Positions 40,594-43,880 of a DNA stretch of 43,880 nt are shown here, one piece after another. A program made the translations under genes and the position numbers. Position 1 is the stretch's first letter. Each line of letters opens with the position of its first letter. This DNA comes from Nostoc sp. 'Peltigera membranacea cyanobiont' 210A (GTDB taxonomy: Bacteria > Cyanobacteriota > Cyanobacteriia > Cyanobacteriales > Nostocaceae): positions 19,497 to 63,376 of the forward strand of contig NZ_NOLJ01000013.1 in assembly GCF_002246015.1 (NCBI RefSeq). The letters are read 5' to 3'. The notes under the pieces were generated by a model. That model was given only the letters and a program-made list of their open reading frames with translations, did not search any database and was not told where the DNA came from.

Positions 40594-41844
40594 ATGGATG
40601 TAATTGTATTAGGATTGATGCTGTTATCCTTGACAATTTGGTTAGGATTACTGTGTTTTTGGGGACAGTTTTGGCGGACAGACCAGCAATTAGAGGTTAC
40701 AGAAACTCAGCTAGAATCTTTACCTGTGGTTTGTGCTGTAGTTCCAGCGCGTAACGAAGCTGAGTTAATACCAACTAGTTTGCGATCGCTCCTACTTCAA
40801 GATTATCCTGGTTCTTTCAACGTGTTTTTAGTAGACGATCGCAGCACAGATCGGACAGCAAATTTTGCCGAAGGGGTTGCACACGCTGTCGGTAAACCCC
40901 AGCAATTGCATATTATCTCTGGCGTTTCACTGCCTCCTGGTTGGTCAGGGAAACTTTGGGCAGTTGAACAGGGTATAAAGAGCGCTAGTAAATTTGCACC
41001 CGACTATTTTTTGCTGACCGACGCAGATATCGAACACGATCCTGGTAATCTTCGCCGACTCGTTGCTAAAGCTGTGGAGGAAGATTTAGATATGGTTTCG
41101 GTAATGGTGCGACTCAGGTGTGAAAGCTTTTGGGAAAAACTTTTAATTCCAGCTTTCGTCTTTTTCTTCCAAAAACTCTATCCTTTTCGCTGGGTGAATA
41201 ATCCCAACAATCCCACAGCCGCCGCAGCTGGGGGATCTATTCTGATCGCCCGTGAAGCTTTAGAACGAATCGGCGGTATTCAAGTCATTCGCCAAGCTTT
41301 AATTGACGATTGCGCTCTGGCGATGGCGGTTAAGAAGAGCAGGGGAGCAGGGGAGCAGGGGAGGAGGGGAGACAAAGAAAATAACCATGCCCACAATGCT
41401 CAACACCTAATCCCCAGCCAAGGGCGTATCTGGCTAGGATTGAGTAGCTTAACTCGGAGTTTGCGCCCTTATGACTCGCTGGCGACGATTTGGGATATGG
41501 TTGCTCGTACTGCCTATACCCAATTGAATTATTCTCCATTACTACTATTGGGAACTTTGGTGGGAATGCCTCTGATTTATTTAGCTCCGCCTATATGTGT
41601 GATTCTGGGTGCAGTTTGGAGCAATTGGGCGATCGCACTTACAGGTTTATTAGGATGGCTGTTAATGACTTTCGCTTACTACCCAACGATCCGCTTTTAT
41701 AAATGTTCTCCGTGGTTAGCCTTTAGCTTACCTGCGATCGCTTTTCTCTATACCCTAATGACTCTAGACTCAGCACTACGTCACTGGCAAGGGCGCGGCG
41801 GCGCTTGGAAAGGAAGAGTTTATCCCAGTTCGGATAATTTATAG
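40594..41844 (+). CDS. hpnB: Hopene-associated glycosyltransferase HpnB (GT2)
   Basis: A 416-residue membrane glycosyltransferase. N-terminal helix at about 2-23; GT-A domain with CAVVPARNEAELIPTSLRSL, VFLVDDRSTDRT, LLTDADIEHDPGNLRRLV and LIDDCALAMAVKK; C-terminal helices after LNYSPLLLLGTLVGMPLIYL. The HpnB family is genetically linked to hopanoid synthesis; the exact transfer is not established. Between AVKK and GRIWLGLS about 28 residues (RGAGEQGRRGDKENN...) are encoded by a G-rich tandem repeat and flank, an insertion not expected in the family. ATG 40594 is chosen (GGAG 13 nt upstream); the frame is open to 40570 via TTG. Confidence 0.88.
   Translation: MDVIVLGLMLLSLTIWLGLLCFWGQFWRTDQQLEVTETQLESLPVVCAVVPARNEAELIPTSLRSLLLQDYPGSFNVFLVDDRSTDRTANFAEGVAHAVGKPQQLHIISGVSLPPGWSGKLWAVEQGIKSASKFAPDYFLLTDADIEHDPGNLRRLVAKAVEEDLDMVSVMVRLRCESFWEKLLIPAFVFFFQKLYPFRWVNNPNNPTAAAAGGSILIAREALERIGGIQVIRQALIDDCALAMAVKKSRGAGEQGRRGDKENNHAHNAQHLIPSQGRIWLGLSSLTRSLRPYDSLATIWDMVARTAYTQLNYSPLLLLGTLVGMPLIYLAPPICVILGAVWSNWAIALTGLLGWLLMTFAYYPTIRFYKCSPWLAFSLPAIAFLYTLMTLDSALRHWQGRGGAWKGRVYPSSDNL
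41338..41422 (+). repeat. G-rich tandem repeat and flank inserted in frame within hpnB
   Basis: The 8-mer AGCAGGGG is repeated (41338-41361, followed by AGGAGGGG), then a GGAGACAAAG tail and about 45 bp more up to the point where the conserved GRIWLGL resumes. GGGGAGCAGGGGAG repeats are common between genes in Nostoc. The insert keeps the frame. Confidence 0.65.
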
Positions 41845-41925
41845 CTAGAATAAAATTGAGATTAGAAAATTCGGTAGTGCTAATCTAAAATTAAAGTAAG
41901 CCTAAAGTGGTTGATTAAAAGAACT

Positions 41926-42162
41926 ATGACAACCGCAACACCAACAATTAATCCTGTTACTGTCCCCAAAAAGCTGCCTTTTCTGGAGTCGATTTGTTGG
42001 CAGACTGCCGATGTGTATCGGTTTACTTCAGAACAAATGCTGAGTCGCTATGAGCGTGGCTGGCAGTATCACAATTTATTTAACAATCTTGAAGGCGAAG
42101 AACTCAATTTTCTTCAGGAACTTGCCAGACACTATAAATCCTGGTTGCAAGTTTGTTTATGA
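41926..42162 (+). CDS. Small partner protein upstream of the AbiEii-like gene
   Basis: A 78-residue protein from ATG 41926 (frame open to TTG 41911). A Pro/Thr-rich start (TTATPTINPVTVPKKLPFLE) is followed by a helical part (FTSEQMLSRYERGWQYHNLF, GEELNFLQELARHYKSWLQV). Not an AbiEi-type helix-turn-helix antitoxin. Its stop overlaps the next start in ATGA, so both products are made together. By position it may be the antitoxin or partner of the nucleotidyltransferase; no family recognised. Confidence 0.6.
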   Translation: MTTATPTINPVTVPKKLPFLESICWQTADVYRFTSEQMLSRYERGWQYHNLFNNLEGEELNFLQELARHYKSWLQVCL

Positions 42163-42938
42163 CCTTCAGGTTAGAACACCATAATCAAATTCTCACAGTT
42201 CTTGAATCCTTAGATTCGGACATACTTAAGAAGGGTTCTGCTTACTTCGGTGGCGGAACCCTTCTTGCATTTGAGTTTGAAGAATATCGTTGGAGTAAGG
42301 ACGTTGATTTTATCGCTTCTGTTGGTACAAAAGGCTACAAATACCTGCGGGAAGTGGTATTTGAGGGTGGGCATGAAGCATTATTTCGGGATTTAAGTAA
42401 AATCCAAGTTGGACGTAGCACAACTGACCAATATGGAATTCGGATGATAGTTTTTGTGGATGATATGCCGATTAAAACGGAAATTATTGCCGAAACTCGT
42501 TTTCAACTAGACCCACCAAGATATCTAAAATGGTCACTCGTTCCCTGCTTAAGCTTGAATGACTGTTTTACTTCTAAGCTGCTGTCAAATTCTGATCGTT
42601 ACGCCGATGACAGCGTTGAGGCAAGAGATTTAATCGATCTAGCAGTTCTCAGGCTGCGATCGCCAATACCTCAAGCATCAATTGAAAAGGCTGAAAAAGC
42701 ATATCAGGTTATGCGCCCTTTGAAAAGAGCGATCGCACTCTTTCAGGAAAGACCAGATTACAGGGAAAAATCCTTTCTCGGTCTGCAAGTCGATCGATCT
42801 CAGATACCCAAAATTATCGATGGTATTGATTTGCTATCTACAGATTTAGGTTTATCTCATACTCCAAGGACTTTTCGAGAACAACATGATATCTTTGCTG
42901 ATTTAGAAACACAAATTGAAAAACAAGCAGATTCTTAA
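42159..42938 (+). CDS. AbiEii/AbiGii-like nucleotidyltransferase (toxin family)
   Basis: A 259-residue protein of the DNA polymerase beta-like nucleotidyltransferase superfamily. Motif I is FGGGTLLAFEFEEYRWSKDV-DF: GGGTLL at residues 31-36, then R44-x-S46-K47-D48-V49-D50, which matches the GGxxLxx...RxSxDxD pattern of AbiEii. Later acidic residues (VDDMPIKTEIIAE) and SLNDCFTSKLLSNSDRYADD plus ARDLIDLAVL follow, as in that family. Such enzymes add nucleotides to tRNA acceptor ends (MenT) or act in phage exclusion (AbiE). ATG 42159 gives the ATGA overlap with the small upstream gene; TTG 42153 is less likely. Confidence 0.75.
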   Translation: MTFRLEHHNQILTVLESLDSDILKKGSAYFGGGTLLAFEFEEYRWSKDVDFIASVGTKGYKYLREVVFEGGHEALFRDLSKIQVGRSTTDQYGIRMIVFVDDMPIKTEIIAETRFQLDPPRYLKWSLVPCLSLNDCFTSKLLSNSDRYADDSVEARDLIDLAVLRLRSPIPQASIEKAEKAYQVMRPLKRAIALFQERPDYREKSFLGLQVDRSQIPKIIDGIDLLSTDLGLSHTPRTFREQHDIFADLETQIEKQADS

Positions 42939-42951
42939 ACAGGCTATGCTC

Positions 42952-43302
42952 CTAAATCCTTGAGGCTGTTTGTTTAGTACTGGCGGGTTCAACAGGTAAT
43001 GGTTGAGCAGCTTTCAATACCACATCCAATAACCCTGGAAACAACACCTCTAAATCTTCACGCCGCAGGATGTTAATATGATGTGTCCCTTCTTTGCGTG
43101 TCAAGACTATCCCCGACTCCCGCAAAATCTTGAAGTGGTTGGACATCGTAGACTTAGCGATCGCAAAATCAAACTTCGCACAGCATTGTTCCCCCTCAGT
43201 CGCCAGCAGCCGCACAATCTCTAGCCGCACCGGATCGCCCAATGCATACAACACGCCCGGTAAAGAAATATTTTTTCTATCTGGATGATAAAGGAATCTC
43301 AT
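42952..43302 (-). CDS. rexT: ArsR-family redox-sensing repressor RexT
   Basis: A 116-residue winged-helix repressor. It has ALGDPVRLEIVRLL and the recognition helix region IAKSTMSNHFKILRESGIVL, then the wing KEGTHHINIL. Vicinal cysteines Cys40-Cys41 (GEQCCAKF) are at the positions described for Anabaena RexT, whose oxidation by H2O2 to a disulfide releases DNA. It is divergent from a thioredoxin gene, as RexT is from trxA2 in Anabaena. The 80-bp gap contains an 8-bp-arm palindrome. Convergent with the AbiEii-like gene (13 bp apart). Confidence 0.85.
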   Translation of the reverse strand: MRFLYHPDRKNISLPGVLYALGDPVRLEIVRLLATEGEQCCAKFDFAIAKSTMSNHFKILRESGIVLTRKEGTHHINILRREDLEVLFPGLLDVVLKAAQPLPVEPASTKQTASRI

Positions 43303-43339
43303 AGTTGCATTATCTCATCAGGTGGCATATATTTTTATT

Positions 43340-43356
43340 ATTCGATATTATCGAAT
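43340..43356. promoter_or_regulatory. Predicted RexT operator
   Basis: ATTCGATA-T-TATCGAAT, a perfect 8-bp-arm inverted repeat with one central base, midway between the divergent rexT and trxA starts. ArsR-family repressors bind such AT-rich palindromes. Position suits control of both genes. Confidence 0.65.
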
Positions 43357-43382
43357 TATAGAATTAATTAGGAAGGCAATTT

Positions 43383-43706
43383 ATGTCATCCATTACAAAC
43401 GTCACAGAAGCCACATTCAAGCAAGAAGTCTTGGAAAGTGAAATTCCGGTATTAGTGGACTTTTGGGCACCGTGGTGCGGCCCTTGCCGGATGGTGGGCC
43501 CAGTCGTCGATGAAGTTGCTGCTGAATACGAAGGACAGGTGAAATTTGTGAAGTTGAACACAGATCAAAATCCTACTGTCGCTAGCCACTATGGAATTCG
43601 CAGCATTCCGACATTGATGGTTTTTAAAGGAGGTCGCCAGGTCGATACTGTCGTAGGGGCGGTTCCAAAAACTACCTTGAATAAGACCTTAGCACAGCAT
43701 CTTTAA
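43383..43706 (+). CDS. trxA: Thioredoxin (TrxA2-like), RexT-controlled
   Basis: A 107-residue m-type-like thioredoxin with the active site WAPWCGPCR (Cys32, Cys35), the cis-proline in RSIPTLMVF and the buried Asp (VDFWAPW). It reduces disulfides in the cytoplasm using electrons from ferredoxin- or NADPH-thioredoxin reductase. AGGAAGG precedes the ATG by about 7 nt, a strong ribosome-binding site. The divergent RexT-like repressor and palindrome indicate induction by peroxide; in Anabaena the corresponding gene is trxA2. Confidence 0.92.
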   Translation: MSSITNVTEATFKQEVLESEIPVLVDFWAPWCGPCRMVGPVVDEVAAEYEGQVKFVKLNTDQNPTVASHYGIRSIPTLMVFKGGRQVDTVVGAVPKTTLNKTLAQHL

Positions 43707-43754
43707 TCTAGGTACTATTGTGAGATGCATTTAGTTTACAGTCTTCTCTAGAGG

Positions 43755-43800
43755 GAGCCAGGAGTCAAAATACATAAGACTCCTGACTTCTGACTCCTGA
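43755..43800. repeat. Short repeat with GACTCCTGA/CAGGAGTC units
   Basis: GCCAGGAGTCAAAATAC followed by AGACTCCTGACTTCTGACTCCTGA: direct and inverted copies of GACTCCTGA downstream of trxA. The inverted arms AGGAGTC / GACTCCT could form a transcript-end hairpin. Confidence 0.5.
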
Positions 43801-43880
43801 TATCATGTCCGCTAGATTACTTATTAAACCTGAAGAACCCCACCCCGCCAAAGCTATGCTTTGTCTCCCTGCCCCTAATC
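43800..43880 (-). mobile_element. Second copy of the TA-flanked MITE, cut by the window end
   Basis: ATATCATGTCCG, then TTACTTATTAAACCTGAAGA and CCCCACCCCGCCAAAGCTATG: the reverse complement of about 38360-38440 with roughly 10 percent differences. Only the first 81 bp are in the window. Confidence 0.7.

Noticed and set aside
41338..41375. G-rich tandem repeat as a CRISPR-like or regulatory array
   Set aside because: Unit is only 8 bp without spacers and it lies in frame within hpnB; a simple repeat insertion explains it.
1..43880. tRNA, rRNA or CRISPR array
   Set aside because: No T-loop/acceptor pairing, conserved rRNA blocks or spaced repeats of 25-40 bp were seen on reading both strands.

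Overview
The window reads as chromosomal DNA of a filamentous, heterocyst-forming type cyanobacterium close to Nostoc/Anabaena. Reasons: very many HIP1 octamers (GCGATCGC), Nostoc-type dispersed palindromes and short tandem repeats in most intergenic gaps, a RexT/thioredoxin pair like that of Anabaena, a cyanobacterial 8-HDF-type photolyase, and a squalene-hopene cyclase beside HpnB. No rRNA, tRNA or CRISPR array was seen.

Layout. 1-3200 holds a decayed TIGR04255-family gene split by a small MITE with a 10-bp target duplication, a CsbD-like stress protein, a two-gene membrane unit (TIGR02587/TIGR02588) and an RTX-repeat relic. 3.2-9.0 kb has a PEP-CTERM secreted protein, a TetA-like MFS exporter, a polytopic membrane protein and a solitary OLD-family ATPase/TOPRIM nuclease. 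9.3-12.4 kb has an ABC-permease relic, photolyase, an acireductone-dioxygenase-like cupin and a Tn5/IS4-like transposase relic.

12.5-36.2 kb is the main feature: an exopolysaccharide (EPS) locus. On the minus strand, in transcription order, are GT4, GT4, Wzc-type co-polymerase/tyrosine kinase, Wzx flippase, GT2, GT4, Wzy/O-antigen-ligase-like polymerase, GT4, an IS5 remnant, a stand-alone NRPS-like protein (A-PCP-TE) lacking the usual substrate-binding Asp, and two tandem paralogous secreted proteins of unknown function. Divergently, on the plus strand, lie a GAF histidine kinase with a damaged ATP-binding domain, an intact paralogous CHASE3/HAMP kinase overlapping a NarL-type response regulator, and the initiating sugar-phosphate transferase. 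A 12-bp-period direct repeat (TATCC-N7-TATCC) occurs three times, only in the large gaps flanking these genes as far as I could see by eye, and is a candidate binding site for the local regulator. No outer-membrane exporter (Wza) is in the window.

36.4-43.9 kb holds a CBS-plus-HEPN-like protein, a ribbon-helix-helix/molbindin fusion with a palindrome inside its own promoter, a 306-bp TA-flanked MITE (a second copy starts at the right edge), the hopanoid pair shc/hpnB, a two-gene AbiEii-type nucleotidyltransferase module, and the divergent rexT-trxA pair with an operator-like palindrome between them.

In two proteins (the membrane protein at 5.9 kb and HpnB) dispersed repeats lie inside the reading frame without breaking it. 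Calls rest on reading motifs by eye; no database search was possible.
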